This document shows, piece by piece, positions 15,714 through 25,667 of a stretch of 64,000 nt of DNA; the first letter of the stretch is position 1, and every line of letters begins with the position of its first letter. The stretch lies in contig NZ_CP014301.1 in the NCBI RefSeq assembly GCF_001562255.1, positions 372,001 to 436,000 of the forward strand, given 5' to 3'. The position numbers were made by a program, and so were the translations under genes. Source of the stretch: Bosea sp. PAMC 26642 (lineage in GTDB: Bacteria > Pseudomonadota > Alphaproteobacteria > Rhizobiales > Beijerinckiaceae). The notes beneath the pieces were generated by a model, which had not been told where the DNA came from, did not search any database, and was given only the letters and a program-made list of their open reading frames with translations.

Positions 15714-18011
15714 TCAACCCGCCAGCGCCTCCTGCTCCTGCGCCTCGACCACCGCGACCGCCGTCATGTTGACCACGCCGCGCGCCGTCACCGAGCCGGT
15801 AAGGATATGGGCGGGCTTGGCGGCGCCGATCAGGATCGGCCCGACGGGCAGCGCGTCGGCCAGCACCTTGGCGAACTGGTAGGCGATGTTGGCGGCGTCG
15901 AGATTGGGGAAGATCAGCACGTTGGCGACGCCTTTGAGCCGCGAGGACGGCAGCACGCGCTCGCGGACCATCGCGACCAGCGCGGTGTCGGCCTCCATCT
16001 CGCCGTCGCATTCGAGCTCCGGCGCCCGCTCGCGGATCAGGCAGACCGCCTTGCGCATCTTCAGCGAGGAGGGCGTGTCGGCCGCGCCGAAATCCGAATG
16101 GGAGAGCAGCGCGATCTTGGGCTCGATGCCGAAGCGGGCGACATGGCTCGCCGCCAGCACCGTCATGTCGGCGATCTCCTCGGCGGTCGGATCGGCCTTC
16201 ACATGGGTGTCGGCCAGGAAGAACGCGCCCTTGTTGGTCACGATCAGCGTCATCGCCGAGATGTCCTGCGCGCCGGGCGCCAGGCCGATGATGTCCTTGA
16301 TGTGCCGCAGCCGCGAGAGATAGCGCCCCTCCAGCCCCGCGATCATCGCATCCGCCTCGCCGCGCACCACGGTGAGCGCCGCGATCACGGTGTTGTTGGT
16401 GCGAACGAGTGACCGCGCCGCCTCCGGCGTGATGCCGCGCCGGCCGGCGATGTCGAGATAGGTCTGGACATAGTCGCGATAGCGCGGATCGTCTTCCGGG
16501 TTCACCAGCTCGAAATCGACGCCGGGCTTGATCGACAGGCCGAAGCGCTGGATGCGGGTCTCGATCACGCTCGGCCGGCCGATCAGGATCGGGATGGCGA
16601 GCCCTTCCTCCAGTGCGACCTGGGCTGCGCGCAGCACGCGCTCGTCCTCGCCCTCGGCATAGATCACGCGCTTGGGGTTGGCCTTCGCCTTGGCGAAGAG
16701 CGGCTTCATGATGAAGCCCGAGCGGAAGATGAAGCGCGACAGGTCCTCGCGATAGGCCTCGACATCGACCAGCGGCTTGCGCGCCACGCCGGTCGCCATT
16801 GCGGCTTCCGCGACGGCGGGAGCGATGCGCAGGATCAGGCGCGGATCGAACGGGTTGGGGATCAGCGAATTCGCCCCGAAGGTCGAGGCCTCACCGCCAT
16901 AGGCCCGCGCCGCGATGTCCGAAGTCGCTTCGCGGGCAAGCGCCGCGATGGCGCGCACGGCCGCAAGCTTCATCGCCTCGTTGATCGTCGTCGCCTGCAC
17001 GTCGAGCGCGCCGCGGAAGATGTAGGGAAAGCACAGGACGTTGTTGACCTGGTTGGGATAGTCCGACCGCCCGGTGCAGATCATCGCATCGGGCCTGACT
17101 GCCAGCGCATCTTCGGGCGTGATCTCGGGATTGGGATTGGCCAGCGCCAGGATCAGCGGCTTCGGCCCCATGCGCTTGGCCATGTCGGGCTTGAGCACGC
17201 CGGCCGCCGATAGCCCCAGAAAGATGTCGGCGCCTTCGATCACCTCCGAGAGCGTGCGGGCGTCGGTCTCCTGCGCGTAGATCTCCTTCCAGCGGTCCAT
17301 CAGGGTGTTGCGGCCCTTGTGAACGACGCCTTCGAGGTCGGTGACCCAAATGTTCTTGCGCTGCGCCCCGAGTTCGACCAGCAGGTTGAGGCAGGCAAGC
17401 GCGGCCGCGCCTGCGCCGGAAACGACGATCTTGACGTCAGCGATCTTCTTTTGAGCGAGATCGAGCCCGTTCAGGACCGCCGCCGAGACGATGATCGCCG
17501 TGCCGTGCTGGTCGTCATGGAAGACCGGAATCTGCATCCGGGCCTTGAGCTGCTCCTCGATCTCGAAGCATTCCGGGCCCTTGATGTCCTCGAGGTTGAT
17601 GCCGCCGAAGGTCGGCTCCAGCGCGGCTACCACCTCGACGAACTTCTCGATGTTCTTCTGCTCGACCTCGATGTCGAAGCAGTCGATCCCGGCGAACTTC
17701 TTGAACAGGACCGCCTTGCCCTCCATCACTGGCTTGGAGGCCAGCGGCCCGATGTCGCCTAGCCCCAGCACGGCGGTGCCGTTGGTGATGACGGCGACGA
17801 GGTTCTGGCGCGAGGTCAGTTCCGCCGCCTGGCCGGGATCGTCGACGATCGCCTCGCAGGCAGCAGCGACGCCGGGCGAATAGGCGAGCGCGAGATCGCG
17901 CTGGTTGCCGAGCGGCTTGGTCGCCTGAATCTCGATCTTACCGGGACGGGGGCTGCGATGGTAAACCAGCGCTCCCGAGCGCAGATCTGCCGACAAGGTG
18001 CTCTTAGCCAT
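15714..18011 (-). CDS. maeB: NADP-dependent malic enzyme with C-terminal phosphotransacetylase-like domain
   Basis: A 765-aa fusion protein typical of alphaproteobacterial MaeB. The N-terminal malic domain (about residues 15-160) has [12 protein letters not shown] and [18 protein letters not shown]. The NAD(P)-binding domain (about 165-420) has [10 protein letters not shown] and [13 protein letters not shown]. The C-terminal part (about 430-760) resembles phosphate acetyltransferase and is thought to bind acetyl-CoA as a regulator, not to catalyse. The reaction is malate to pyruvate plus CO2 with NADPH. The start at 18011 ([13 protein letters not shown]) follows GTGGGG. The open frame upstream to 18080 has no family similarity. 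Confidence 0.95.
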   Translation of the reverse strand: MAKSTLSADLRSGALVYHRSPRPGKIEIQATKPLGNQRDLALAYSPGVAAACEAIVDDPGQAAELTSRQNLVAVITNGTAVLGLGDIGPLASKPVMEGKAVLFKKFAGIDCFDIEVEQKNIEKFVEVVAALEPTFGGINLEDIKGPECFEIEEQLKARMQIPVFHDDQHGTAIIVSAAVLNGLDLAQKKIADVKIVVSGAGAAALACLNLLVELGAQRKNIWVTDLEGVVHKGRNTLMDRWKEIYAQETDARTLSEVIEGADIFLGLSAAGVLKPDMAKRMGPKPLILALANPNPEITPEDALAVRPDAMICTGRSDYPNQVNNVLCFPYIFRGALDVQATTINEAMKLAAVRAIAALAREATSDIAARAYGGEASTFGANSLIPNPFDPRLILRIAPAVAEAAMATGVARKPLVDVEAYREDLSRFIFRSGFIMKPLFAKAKANPKRVIYAEGEDERVLRAAQVALEEGLAIPILIGRPSVIETRIQRFGLSIKPGVDFELVNPEDDPRYRDYVQTYLDIAGRRGITPEAARSLVRTNNTVIAALTVVRGEADAMIAGLEGRYLSRLRHIKDIIGLAPGAQDISAMTLIVTNKGAFFLADTHVKADPTAEEIADMTVLAASHVARFGIEPKIALLSHSDFGAADTPSSLKMRKAVCLIRERAPELECDGEMEADTALVAMVRERVLPSSRLKGVANVLIFPNLDAANIAYQFAKVLADALPVGPILIGAAKPAHILTGSVTARGVVNMTAVAVVEAQEQEALAG

Positions 18012-18317
18012 CCCCACGCTTCCTTCGCGTCCGTAATCGAGGCAACGAGGTCGCGCGGAAAGGCCGCCCGCGTCAAGCATCGAGCGGCGAAACTCGTTTG
18101 ATCAAACTGAGGAGGATGCGGGTGCACGCTTAGGCTCGGCCATTGACAAGGCGCGCGCCCTTTGCGCTCGAAGTCAGCGCGGCTGCTCGCAAAACATGGT
18201 TAGCAAAACAATAAAATGGATCAGCGTTGCACCACAAAATCTTGAAACGATTCAGATTTCGGGGCTCAAGCGATGCATGAACTCGGCCTCATGGGCTGTG
18301 AAAACTCAGGCGCCGCC
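18012..18317. other. Intergenic region with no gene seen
   Basis: This stretch between maeB and the Lrp-like gene is noticeably more AT-rich around 18195-18270 than its surroundings, as expected for a promoter region. Short frames here have no family character. I cannot name a promoter or operator with confidence. Confidence 0.4.
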
Positions 18318-18554
18318 TCAGAACGCCTTGAACGTGATGATTGTGTGCGTATCGGCGATCTCGGGGATCGACTGCACCTTCTGCGCCACGAAATGGCCGA
18401 TATCGACGTCGGCCCCGACATGGAACTTGGCCAGGATGTCGTAATTGCCGGCGGTCGAATAGATTTCCGAGGCGATCTCGCGGTCGGCCAGCTCGCTGGC
18501 GACCTCATAGGTTTTGCCGAGCTTGCATTTGATCTCGACGAAGAAGGTCTGCAT
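18318..18554 (-). CDS. Stand-alone Lrp/AsnC ligand-binding (RAM) domain protein
   Basis: A 78-aa protein consisting only of the RAM/AsnC_trans_reg domain, without the helix-turn-helix of full Lrp regulators. The start at 18554 gives MQTFFVEIKCKLGKTYEVAS, and the core GNYDILAKFHVGADVDIGHFV is typical of this fold. Such proteins form ring-shaped oligomers and bind amino acids; some modulate full-length Lrp proteins. It is a single gene between malic enzyme and an esterase, so the context does not give its ligand. Confidence 0.85.
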   Translation of the reverse strand: MQTFFVEIKCKLGKTYEVASELADREIASEIYSTAGNYDILAKFHVGADVDIGHFVAQKVQSIPEIADTHTIITFKAF

Positions 18555-18620
18555 CGCGTAGCTCCAAGCCGTTGCCCGCTCTGATAGAGGCTCGGGCCCC
18601 TCAAGATCAAGCGCTCGCAA

Positions 18621-19445
18621 TCAAGCGCCGGCCAGCGCCGCCAGCCTGCGGCTCATGCCGCTTTCGGGATCTGCAAGCCCGGCTACCACCGTGAAATGGT
18701 TCGCCCCTGCAATCTCCTCATAGCGCGTCTGGACGCCTTCCAGCCCCCAGACATCGACGATCCGTCGGCTCTGCTTGAGATATTCCTCGCTTTCGGTACC
18801 GCCGACGACCGCGTCCATGACCAGCCGCGAAGGCGCGGGCCAGAACAGCGGGCTTTCCCGCTCGGCGGCCTCGAATGTCAGCCCCAGGGCCGTATTGACG
18901 CTGGTCTCGGTGAGGGGTTTGAGATTGTAGAGACCCGAAATGCCATAGGCTGCGGGCACCACATGGTCCGGCAGCTCCGGATCGACATTCTTCCAGTCCG
19001 TGGCGAGCAGGCAGGCGGCGAGGTGACCGCCGGCCGAGTGCCCGGCCGCGATCACGGGCAGGTTGTAGCGCTGCCATAGTGCCGCCGCCGCCTGCTGCAT
19101 CTCCCAAACGATGTGGCCGACCTCGACTTGCGGGCAGAGATCATAGCCGGCGACCGCCACCGGAACCCCGAGCAGGTTCAGGCCCCGCGCCATATGCGAG
19201 AAGAAGCTCGGATCGAGCGCCTGCCAGTAGCCGCCATGGATGAACAGTACGATCGCGTTGCCCTTGGCCGTGTCCGGTTTGAACAGGTCGTAGCGTTGCC
19301 GCTCGCTCGCGCCATAGGGCACGCCGAATTCGCCGACGGCGGCGTTGCGATAGGCCGCCGCATCGCTCGCCCAACCGGTGATGATGCCGGGATGTTCGGG
19401 CACGCGGGCGCGGTTGTTATATTCGGTCTCGTAGTCCGGCGACAT
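18621..19445 (-). CDS. Alpha/beta hydrolase, arylformamidase/esterase-like
   Basis: A 274-aa cytoplasmic serine hydrolase. The start at 19445 (MSPDYETEYNNRARVPEHPG) is the typical opening of a family often annotated as arylformamidase-like or carboxylesterase. The oxyanion motif HGGYW is at about residue 75, the nucleophile elbow AGHSAGGHLAA at about 140, and the His sits in GANHFTVV near the end. Arylformamidase (N-formylkynurenine to kynurenine) is one possibility, but no other tryptophan-breakdown gene is nearby. It is divergent from asparaginase. Confidence 0.82.
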   Translation of the reverse strand: MSPDYETEYNNRARVPEHPGIITGWASDAAAYRNAAVGEFGVPYGASERQRYDLFKPDTAKGNAIVLFIHGGYWQALDPSFFSHMARGLNLLGVPVAVAGYDLCPQVEVGHIVWEMQQAAAALWQRYNLPVIAAGHSAGGHLAACLLATDWKNVDPELPDHVVPAAYGISGLYNLKPLTETSVNTALGLTFEAAERESPLFWPAPSRLVMDAVVGGTESEEYLKQSRRIVDVWGLEGVQTRYEEIAGANHFTVVAGLADPESGMSRRLAALAGA

Positions 19446-19596
19446 TCTGGTCTCGGGTTCGTGGCCCGGAGCGTTGCGGGCGGAAGTCCTTGCATGGCAG
19501 CGAGCTGCAGTGTGCGCCATGGCTTTTGACAGGTCGAGTGGCAGACGCCACAAGGCGGCGCGCCGCCCAACGCGGCGACAGGCAGCGGAGATCGCC

Positions 19597-20595
19597 ATGG
19601 ACAACCCGGTTCTCGCCGAGGTGACGCGCGGAAACGTCGTCGAATCGCGCCATCGCGGCTCGGCGGTCGTGGTCGATGCCGATGGTGCGGTGGTGTTCTC
19701 GCTCGGCGATGTCGCGCGCCCGGTGTTTCCGCGCTCGGCCGTCAAGGCGATCCAGGCCTTACCGCTGTTCGAGAGCGGCGCGGCCGATCGCTACGGCCTG
19801 ACGGAGCCCGAAATCGCGCTTGCCGTCGCTTCGCATTCCGGCGAGCCGCAGCACGCCGAGACTGCGCTTGCCATGCTGCGCAAGGCCGGGCGCGATGCCG
19901 GTTGCCTCGAATGCGGGGCGCATTGGCCGATGAACGACGCCGCCGCACGCGCCATCGCGAGGGCCGGCGCCGAGCCGAGCGCGCTGAACAACAACTGCTC
20001 GGGCAAACATGCCGGCTTCGTCTGCCTCGCCTGCGGGCTGGACGAGGATCCCGCCGGCTACGTCACCGCTGGCCATGCCGTGCAGAAGGCCGTGCGCGGC
20101 GCGCTGGAGGAGGTTACGGGCGCGGCTCATACCAGCGAGCGCATGGGTACCGATGGCTGCTCGATCCCGAGCTACGCCGTGCCGTTGGGCGCGCTGGCAC
20201 TCGGATTTGCCCGCATCGGCACGGGCCATGGCCTCGGCCCTAAGCGCGCCAAGGCTGCCGCCCGCATCCGCAAGGCCGTGGCGGCCCACCCCTTCATGGT
20301 CGCGGGCACCGGCCGCTTCGACACCCGCGCGATGGAGCTTTTGCGCGAGCGCATTTTCATCAAGACGGGCGCCGAGGGCGTTTATTGCGGCGCGATCCCG
20401 GAACTGGGCTACGGCATCGCTCTGAAATGCGACGACGGTGCCGGCCGCGCCGCCGAGGTCGTCATGGCCGCGCTGATCGCCCGTTTCCTGCCGATGAGCG
20501 AAACGGAAACGATCGGCTTTTCGCCATTGCGCGAGAGCGTGCTGACGAACTGGAACGGCATCGAGGTCGGGCGGGTGAGGGCGGCGGAGGTTTGA
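19597..20595 (+). CDS. L-asparaginase II, Rhizobium etli (ReAV) type
   Basis: A 332-aa enzyme that hydrolyses asparagine to aspartate and ammonia. It belongs to the R. etli AnsA/ReAV class, unrelated to the E. coli enzymes. Residues known to matter in ReAV appear with a one-residue shift: Ser47 and Lys50 in PRSAVK, Ser79 in VASHSGE, and the zinc-site cysteines Cys134 in NNNCSGKHAG and Cys188 in GTDGCSIPSY. The start at 19597 (MDNPVLAEVTRGN) follows GGAG at the right spacing. The longer frame from 19474 runs through the divergent promoter region. It stands alone. Confidence 0.92.
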   Translation: MDNPVLAEVTRGNVVESRHRGSAVVVDADGAVVFSLGDVARPVFPRSAVKAIQALPLFESGAADRYGLTEPEIALAVASHSGEPQHAETALAMLRKAGRDAGCLECGAHWPMNDAAARAIARAGAEPSALNNNCSGKHAGFVCLACGLDEDPAGYVTAGHAVQKAVRGALEEVTGAAHTSERMGTDGCSIPSYAVPLGALALGFARIGTGHGLGPKRAKAAARIRKAVAAHPFMVAGTGRFDTRAMELLRERIFIKTGAEGVYCGAIPELGYGIALKCDDGAGRAAEVVMAALIARFLPMSETETIGFSPLRESVLTNWNGIEVGRVRAAEV

Positions 20596-20640
20596 CGGCG
20601 CAAAGGTCGCGCATTACCTTTGCGTTCGAAGGAGATCGCC

Positions 20641-20868
20641 ATGCCGCGCCCCGCGATCAAGGACGGCCTGACCAAGCAGGCCCGCTACCGCGCCGCCAAG
20701 AAGGCGGCGGGGTTGAAGGAGGTGCGCATCTGGACGTTCGATACCAGCGATCCAGCGTTTCTCGCTCAGTTGAAGCGAGACATGGAACTCATCAGGAACG
20801 ATCCGGACGAAATCGAGGTCATGAAGTTTATCGAGGCCGTGGCAGCCTGGCCGACCGACGACGAATGA
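20641..20868 (+). CDS. MazE-like antitoxin (DUF3018 family)
   Basis: A 75-aa protein starting MPRPAIKDGLTKQARYRAAK after AAGGAGATCGCC. The DUF3018 family is known as the partner of MazF-type toxins. The N-terminal half is basic and probably binds DNA, and the acidic C-terminal part (NDPDEIEVMKFIEAVAAW) probably wraps the toxin. Its stop codon overlaps the toxin start by 4 bp (ATGA). The pair is likely to repress its own promoter, as is usual for type II modules. Confidence 0.88.
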   Translation: MPRPAIKDGLTKQARYRAAKKAAGLKEVRIWTFDTSDPAFLAQLKRDMELIRNDPDEIEVMKFIEAVAAWPTDDE

Positions 20869-21191
20869 AGCGGGGCGATCTTGTAACGATTGCCATCCAA
20901 GGCGATTTCGGGAAGCCAAGACCAGCGCTTGTCGTTCAGAACAACAAGGTTGACGCGACGCCAAAAGTGCTTGTCTGCCCGCTTACGCGCAACAAATCGC
21001 CTGCGCCGTCGTTAAGGCTCGTCGTTGCTCCGACGCCTGCAAACGGCTTGCGTGAGATTTCGGCGGTCATGGTGAGTAGCGTGATCGCGGTGCCGCGAGA
21101 GAAATGTGGAGCTGTAATCGGGTCGTTGACGCCAGAGCAGATGCAGGAGATCGACACCCGCTTGGCCTTCATATTGGGCTTGGCCTTCTGA
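20865..21191 (+). CDS. MazF/PemK-family toxin (mRNA interferase)
   Basis: A 108-aa endoribonuclease-type toxin. It begins MKRGDLVTIAIQGDFGKPRP with the family pattern GD(L)VxI...GKPRPALVVQ, followed by VLVCPLTRN and ISAVMVSSVIAVPREKCG, where MazF proteins usually have the conserved basic and Thr/Ser active-site residues. The length is normal and the frame is intact. It follows the DUF3018 antitoxin with a 4-bp overlap and converges on the Tat-protein gene at 21192. Confidence 0.9.
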   Translation: MKRGDLVTIAIQGDFGKPRPALVVQNNKVDATPKVLVCPLTRNKSPAPSLRLVVAPTPANGLREISAVMVSSVIAVPREKCGAVIGSLTPEQMQEIDTRLAFILGLAF

Positions 21192-22571
21192 TTATCCAAT
21201 CGCGTTGTTCTCGACCCTGACCCCCGCCGCCCGCGCATCGGCCGCCTTCGTCAGATCTCCCGTCACGACCTTCCCATATTCCGTTCCGACCACAGCGCCC
21301 CTGCTCGCTTCCGCGATGACGTTGTTGGCGATCAGGCAGTTCCGTTCCTTGGGCACGAGCGAGACCGAGATGCCGATGCCGGTCCTGCGCACCATGTTGC
21401 CGGTGGCCACCAGATTGCGCATGGCCCAGGACCAGCCGAGCGAGATGCCGGTCTCGCTGGCGTTCTCGATGACGTTGCCGGTGATGCTGGCTTCCGCCTC
21501 GACGTGCACGCCGACGCCGCCGACCGGCTCCTTGCCCTTGGGGGCGAACCCCTTCTGTGCATTGCGGATGATGTTGTTGGCAAAGACGCTGAGCCGACCG
21601 CCATGGTCCAGATTTGTGATGTTGGCGCCCTGCGCGCAGTCTTCGACGAGATTGTTGGCGATGATCGCGCCCTCGAAGGCAAATTCCGAATAGAGTCCGA
21701 CCTCGCCGCAGCGCCGGCCCTGATTGCCGATCATCTGGACGCCGGAGCCGGAATTGTTGCGGATGAAGGTCAGCGCGCAGTCGCGCAGGGAATTGCCCTC
21801 GATGATGATGCCGCCGGCCTTGTACAGGCTGATGCCGTTGCCGTTGGGGCCGTCGCCGCCGGCATCCGAGCGGATGCGGTTGATCCGGTTGCCCCTGACG
21901 ATCGACTGGTCATCGCCTGGCTGGCTGCGCCAGATCTGGATGCCGTTATTGCCGCAATCCTCGATCTGGTTGCCCTCGATCGAGAGCCCGCGCGAATCGA
22001 GCGAGAACAGCGCCGCATCGCGTATCGTCCGGAAGCGGTTCGACTGGATGCGGCCCGCCGTGCGGTTCAACGAAAGACCGACCGAGCCTGCATTGGCGAA
22101 TTCGCAGTCGCTCACGCCGGCGTCGAGCACCTCGTCGAAGCTCAGCAACGCGCTACGCTGCGCGGTGGCGATGTCGAGCCCGTCGAGCACCAGCCCGGTC
22201 AGCGCGACCCGCTTGATCCTCCGGCCGATCAGCAGAGGGCCGGCCCGGGCCGCGACCAGATGCGTCGCGCCGGGCATGCCGATGAGCCGCGCGCCCTCCG
22301 GCAGTACGATCTGTGCGACACGGTAGCGCCCGGGCGCGATAACGAGCGGTGCCTCCCGTTTGGCCGCCTCGACCAGAGCATTCTGAAGGATGCCGGACTG
22401 ATCTTCGGTCGCGCCGGCGCGCAGGCCGAATTGCGCCGCGTCCAGCCCGAAGGAACCGAGCGGAACGGCCGCGCCGGCACGCGGCAGTGTCTGGCCGAAC
22501 GCCTGACGCGCCGCGACCAGCCCTGTGCCGAAAACGGCCGCTCCCAGCACGGAACGTCGCGAAAACGCCAT
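21192..22571 (-). CDS. Tat-exported repeat protein, TIGR03808 family (parallel beta-helix)
   Basis: A 459-aa protein with a clear twin-arginine signal (MAFSRRSVLGAAVFGTG) and a body of right-handed beta-helix repeats, seen as many short GN.I/NN.I turns such as EGNQIEDCGNNGIQIW and IIANNLVEDC. TIGR03808 proteins are found mainly in Rhizobiales and their function is unknown. The fold is shared with pectate lyases and other polysaccharide-active enzymes, so a role on cell-surface glycans is possible. The start at 22571 is fixed by the signal peptide. Its end abuts the MazF gene on the other strand. Confidence 0.9.
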   Translation of the reverse strand: MAFSRRSVLGAAVFGTGLVAARQAFGQTLPRAGAAVPLGSFGLDAAQFGLRAGATEDQSGILQNALVEAAKREAPLVIAPGRYRVAQIVLPEGARLIGMPGATHLVAARAGPLLIGRRIKRVALTGLVLDGLDIATAQRSALLSFDEVLDAGVSDCEFANAGSVGLSLNRTAGRIQSNRFRTIRDAALFSLDSRGLSIEGNQIEDCGNNGIQIWRSQPGDDQSIVRGNRINRIRSDAGGDGPNGNGISLYKAGGIIIEGNSLRDCALTFIRNNSGSGVQMIGNQGRRCGEVGLYSEFAFEGAIIANNLVEDCAQGANITNLDHGGRLSVFANNIIRNAQKGFAPKGKEPVGGVGVHVEAEASITGNVIENASETGISLGWSWAMRNLVATGNMVRRTGIGISVSLVPKERNCLIANNVIAEASRGAVVGTEYGKVVTGDLTKAADARAAGVRVENNAIG

Positions 22572-22666
22572 GAAACACTCCTTCAAGCGTCGCCGCTTCA
22601 AAGCGTGTGCCATGCTGGTAGTATTGTCCTGAGACAAATCGCCGTAGGAATTCGGCCTGTGCGCGA

Positions 22667-23308
22667 CTAGCGGAACGCCGCTTGCTCGCGCCGACCTTGC
22701 ACGACAAGGCTGCGACCGATCATGGCGAGCGCATCTGCCAGCGTCCCCGCGTCTGGGCGAAAGCCCCGGCTGCGCTCCGTCGGCCTCGTTCCGGGCGCCG
22801 GTTTCAACCACGGCACATGCACGAACAGGACCGGCGTGGCCGTCCCTTTCGTATCCGACAGCGCCGCCGCATAGCAGGCATCGCACAGATAGCGCCCCGC
22901 CGAGGCCGAAAGCTGCGTTGCGATGCCGCTGCGCCTCAGCATGGCGAGCGCGCCTTGCGGATTGCCTGTCGTCCGCAGGGGCAGGGCCGGCGCACCCTGC
23001 AGCCGCCCGGCCGGCGTGCCGCCGGTCTTGTCGGGATGCAGCCGGCTGGAATGGCCGCGCGCAAACAATTCGACCCTCACGAAACGGGCGCGCGCGGCGA
23101 GACCGAGCATCAGGACGGCCCGGGGCCGCGCTTTTGCCAAACGCTTGCGCAGCGTCGGCAGTCCACCGCTGTAGCTCGTCTCGACGACGAGTGCCCGCGC
23201 GTCGAGGCCTGACCGGGCGAGCCGGCTCGCGACGGCTTTTGCGAGCGTCGTCGTCGGATTCACCCTGACATGCGGGAAGGGGCCGAACCCTGTGACGAGC
23301 AAGTCCAT
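22667..23308 (-). CDS. pcp: Pyroglutamyl-peptidase I-like cysteine peptidase (family C15)
   Basis: A 213-aa enzyme that removes N-terminal pyroglutamate. The start at 23308 (MDLLVTGFGPFPHVRVNPT) gives the family opening TGFGPF. The catalytic triad can be placed as Glu in VRVELFARG, Cys in GRYLCDACYA and His in VLFVHVPWL. Several positions are less conserved than in the best-studied enzymes (for example RARFVRVE where others have a Gly/Arg-rich turn), so specificity may differ. An upstream start at 23335 would overlap meaB and is less likely. It is 11 bp downstream of meaB on the same strand. Confidence 0.82.
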   Translation of the reverse strand: MDLLVTGFGPFPHVRVNPTTTLAKAVASRLARSGLDARALVVETSYSGGLPTLRKRLAKARPRAVLMLGLAARARFVRVELFARGHSSRLHPDKTGGTPAGRLQGAPALPLRTTGNPQGALAMLRRSGIATQLSASAGRYLCDACYAAALSDTKGTATPVLFVHVPWLKPAPGTRPTERSRGFRPDAGTLADALAMIGRSLVVQGRREQAAFR

Positions 23309-23318
23309 CAGTCCGACC

Positions 23319-24305
23319 TCACAATCCCAGCGCATTCGCGATGTCGTCGGCGGCTACCGTCGCGGCAAGTTCGCCTGCGCCGACAGCCACCTCAAGCGCC
23401 GGCGCGCGTGCTTTCAGCACCGGATCGTGCCGAAGCTTCGCCTGCAACCGGTCCTGAACCATCGCCCACATCCATTTCACGTCCTGGCGCCGACGCTTCT
23501 CGGCAACGAGGCCCTTGGCCTCGTGCCGGGCATGGTGGTCCTCGACCTTGCTCCAGAGCGCGTCGAGACCGTCTCCGGTCAGGCCGGAGATCGTCAGAAC
23601 GGGCGTCGACCAGATCACTGATGCGGGCGCCAGGATGTGCAGCGCCGCCTGATACTGCGCTGCCGCGGTGCGCGCCGCCATCGCCCCGGCGCCATCGGCT
23701 TTGTTGACGGCGATGATGTCGGCGAGCTCGATGATGCCCTTCTTGATGCCTTGCAGTTCATCGCCGGCATTGGGCAGCATCAGGACGAGGAAAAGGTCGG
23801 TGAGGTCGGCGACCGCCGTCTCCGATTGTCCGACGCCGACCGTCTCGACCAGGACCACGTCGAAGCCCGCCGCCTCGCAGAGCAGCATGGTCTCGCGCGT
23901 CCTCGCCGCGACGCCGCCCAGCGTTCCCGACGAGGGCGAGGGCCGGATATAGGCTTGGCGATCGACGGCGAGCCGCGCCATCCGGGTCTTGTCGCCGAGG
24001 ATCGAGCCGCCGGTTCGGGTCGAGGACGGATCGACCGCCAGCACCGCGACCTTATGGCCCTTTGCTGTCAGGAAGCTCCCGAGCGCGTCGATCGTCGTCG
24101 ATTTGCCGACGCCGGGAACTCCGGTGATGCCGATCCGGATCGCGCGACCCGTATGCGGAAGCAGCCGCTGGATCAGCGCGCGCGCCTGCTCGCGATGGTC
24201 GGGCCGGCGCGATTCCGCCAGCGTGATGCCGCGCGCCAGCGCCGCCCGCTCCCCGGCGAGGATCGCGTCGCCAAGAGAGATCCACGGGGTTGCTGCTTCG
24301 GCCAT
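23319..24305 (-). CDS. meaB: MeaB/ArgK-type GTPase, methylmalonyl-CoA mutase chaperone
   Basis: A 328-aa G3E-family P-loop GTPase that protects and reactivates adenosylcobalamin-dependent methylmalonyl-CoA mutase. It has the P-loop [18 protein letters not shown] near residue 60, the switch region [30 protein letters not shown] and the NKAD specificity motif. The C-terminal helix pair is complete. The mutase subunits are encoded about 10 kb away at 33638-39621, so partner and client are in the same neighbourhood but not in one operon. Confidence 0.94.
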   Translation of the reverse strand: MAEAATPWISLGDAILAGERAALARGITLAESRRPDHREQARALIQRLLPHTGRAIRIGITGVPGVGKSTTIDALGSFLTAKGHKVAVLAVDPSSTRTGGSILGDKTRMARLAVDRQAYIRPSPSSGTLGGVAARTRETMLLCEAAGFDVVLVETVGVGQSETAVADLTDLFLVLMLPNAGDELQGIKKGIIELADIIAVNKADGAGAMAARTAAAQYQAALHILAPASVIWSTPVLTISGLTGDGLDALWSKVEDHHARHEAKGLVAEKRRRQDVKWMWAMVQDRLQAKLRHDPVLKARAPALEVAVGAGELAATVAADDIANALGL

Positions 24306-24414
24306 GGCACTTCAGTAGCAAGGCAGCGCGTGCCGCGACAAGGCGGCGATCCCGTCGTTACTGTGTCGCGGATACATCTTGATCATCGCGGTCTTCGATG
24401 GGACGAGTGCGTCC

Positions 24415-25578
24415 ATGATGCGTGGCGGTTTGCGGTTTCGGGCGTTGCTGTTGGCGTTGCTGGTCCCGCTGGCGCTCGCGGCCTGCGGCGGCGCGCCGCG
24501 CACGCTGATGCTATCGACGGTCAAGCCGGACGATCTGGCCGGAAGGGTGCGGATTTTCGTCGCGACGACGCGCGAAACCTCCGCCGAGCCGCAATACTTC
24601 ACCGGCGAGCGCGGCCTGAAGCTGTCTTTCGCCCAGGTCGACATCACCGTCCCGCGCGCTCACAAATCCGGTGAACTCGAACTGCCCTCGACTGGCAGCG
24701 CGGCCGATCCGGCGGCGCAGTTCGCGGTCACCTCAGTCGAGCGGCTCGATCTGCCGCCGGTCGTCGCCCGCGTCCGGCGCGAGATCGCGAGCCGGCCGGC
24801 CTCTGAGCGGGACGTTCTCGTCTTCGTCCACGGCTTCAACACGAATTTCGCCGACGCCGCCTATCGCTTCGCCCAGATCGTCCATGATTCGGGCTTCAAG
24901 GGCGTGCCGGTGCTGTTTACCTGGCCGTCGCGCGGCCAATTGCTCGCCTATCCCTACGATCGCGAGAGCGCCTTCTATTCCCGCGATTTCCTCGAGACCA
25001 ACCTGCGCGCGATCGCCCGCGATCTCGGCGGCGCCCGAGTCGACATCCTGGCGCATTCGATGGGCACGATGCTGACGCTGGAAACGCTGCGCCAGGCCGC
25101 GATCCGGGGAGACGGCACTTTTGGCGGCAAGCTGCGCGACGTCATTCTGGCGGCGCCGGACGTCGATATCGACGTCTTCAAGACGCAGATGCGCGAAATC
25201 CGGCGGCCGGTGACGGTCTTTGCCTCGGCCGACGACCGGGCGCTGGATTTTTCGCGCCGCTTCGCCGGCGACAAGACGCGGCTCGGTGCGGTGTCGGCCA
25301 AGGACACGCAGATCATCGCCGATCTGGAAAAGCTCGGCGTCAAAATCATCGACCTGTCGGATATTTCGACCAGCGACAGCCTGAACCATGCGAAATTCGC
25401 CGCGTCGCCCAAGGTCGTTCAACTGATCGGCGCCCGCCTGAAGGCCGATAACGGCATCGCCATCGCCGGCCCGCGCATCGCCGACAAGATCGGCGACATC
25501 GCCAGCGGCGTCGTCGGGACGGTCGGTTCGACCGTCGATCTCGTCGTCACGACGCCGGCCGCCGTCGTCGGGCGATAG
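24415..25578 (+). CDS. DUF900 alpha/beta hydrolase lipoprotein (first of two)
   Basis: A 387-aa predicted lipoprotein, with a signal peptide and lipobox LAAC about 22 residues in. The body is a DUF900/COG4782 esterase-lipase-like domain: VFVHGFNTNFADAAYR, FTWPSRG, DILAHSMGT (nucleophile Ser) and a C-terminal HAKFA His. The start could be either of two adjacent ATGs at 24415 and 24418, with GGGACGAG about ten bases upstream. It is followed by a paralogue of the same architecture at 25668. The substrate is unknown; the location would be the outer face of a membrane. Confidence 0.85.
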   Translation: MMRGGLRFRALLLALLVPLALAACGGAPRTLMLSTVKPDDLAGRVRIFVATTRETSAEPQYFTGERGLKLSFAQVDITVPRAHKSGELELPSTGSAADPAAQFAVTSVERLDLPPVVARVRREIASRPASERDVLVFVHGFNTNFADAAYRFAQIVHDSGFKGVPVLFTWPSRGQLLAYPYDRESAFYSRDFLETNLRAIARDLGGARVDILAHSMGTMLTLETLRQAAIRGDGTFGGKLRDVILAAPDVDIDVFKTQMREIRRPVTVFASADDRALDFSRRFAGDKTRLGAVSAKDTQIIADLEKLGVKIIDLSDISTSDSLNHAKFAASPKVVQLIGARLKADNGIAIAGPRIADKIGDIASGVVGTVGSTVDLVVTTPAAVVGR

Positions 25579-25667
25579 CCTTCCGCCCCAATATGGCCGC
25601 GTTAGCCTGTCCTTAAGGGGATCGTGGCCAATTCGGCCGACCCCAGACACCCGGACGGTTTCCGCCC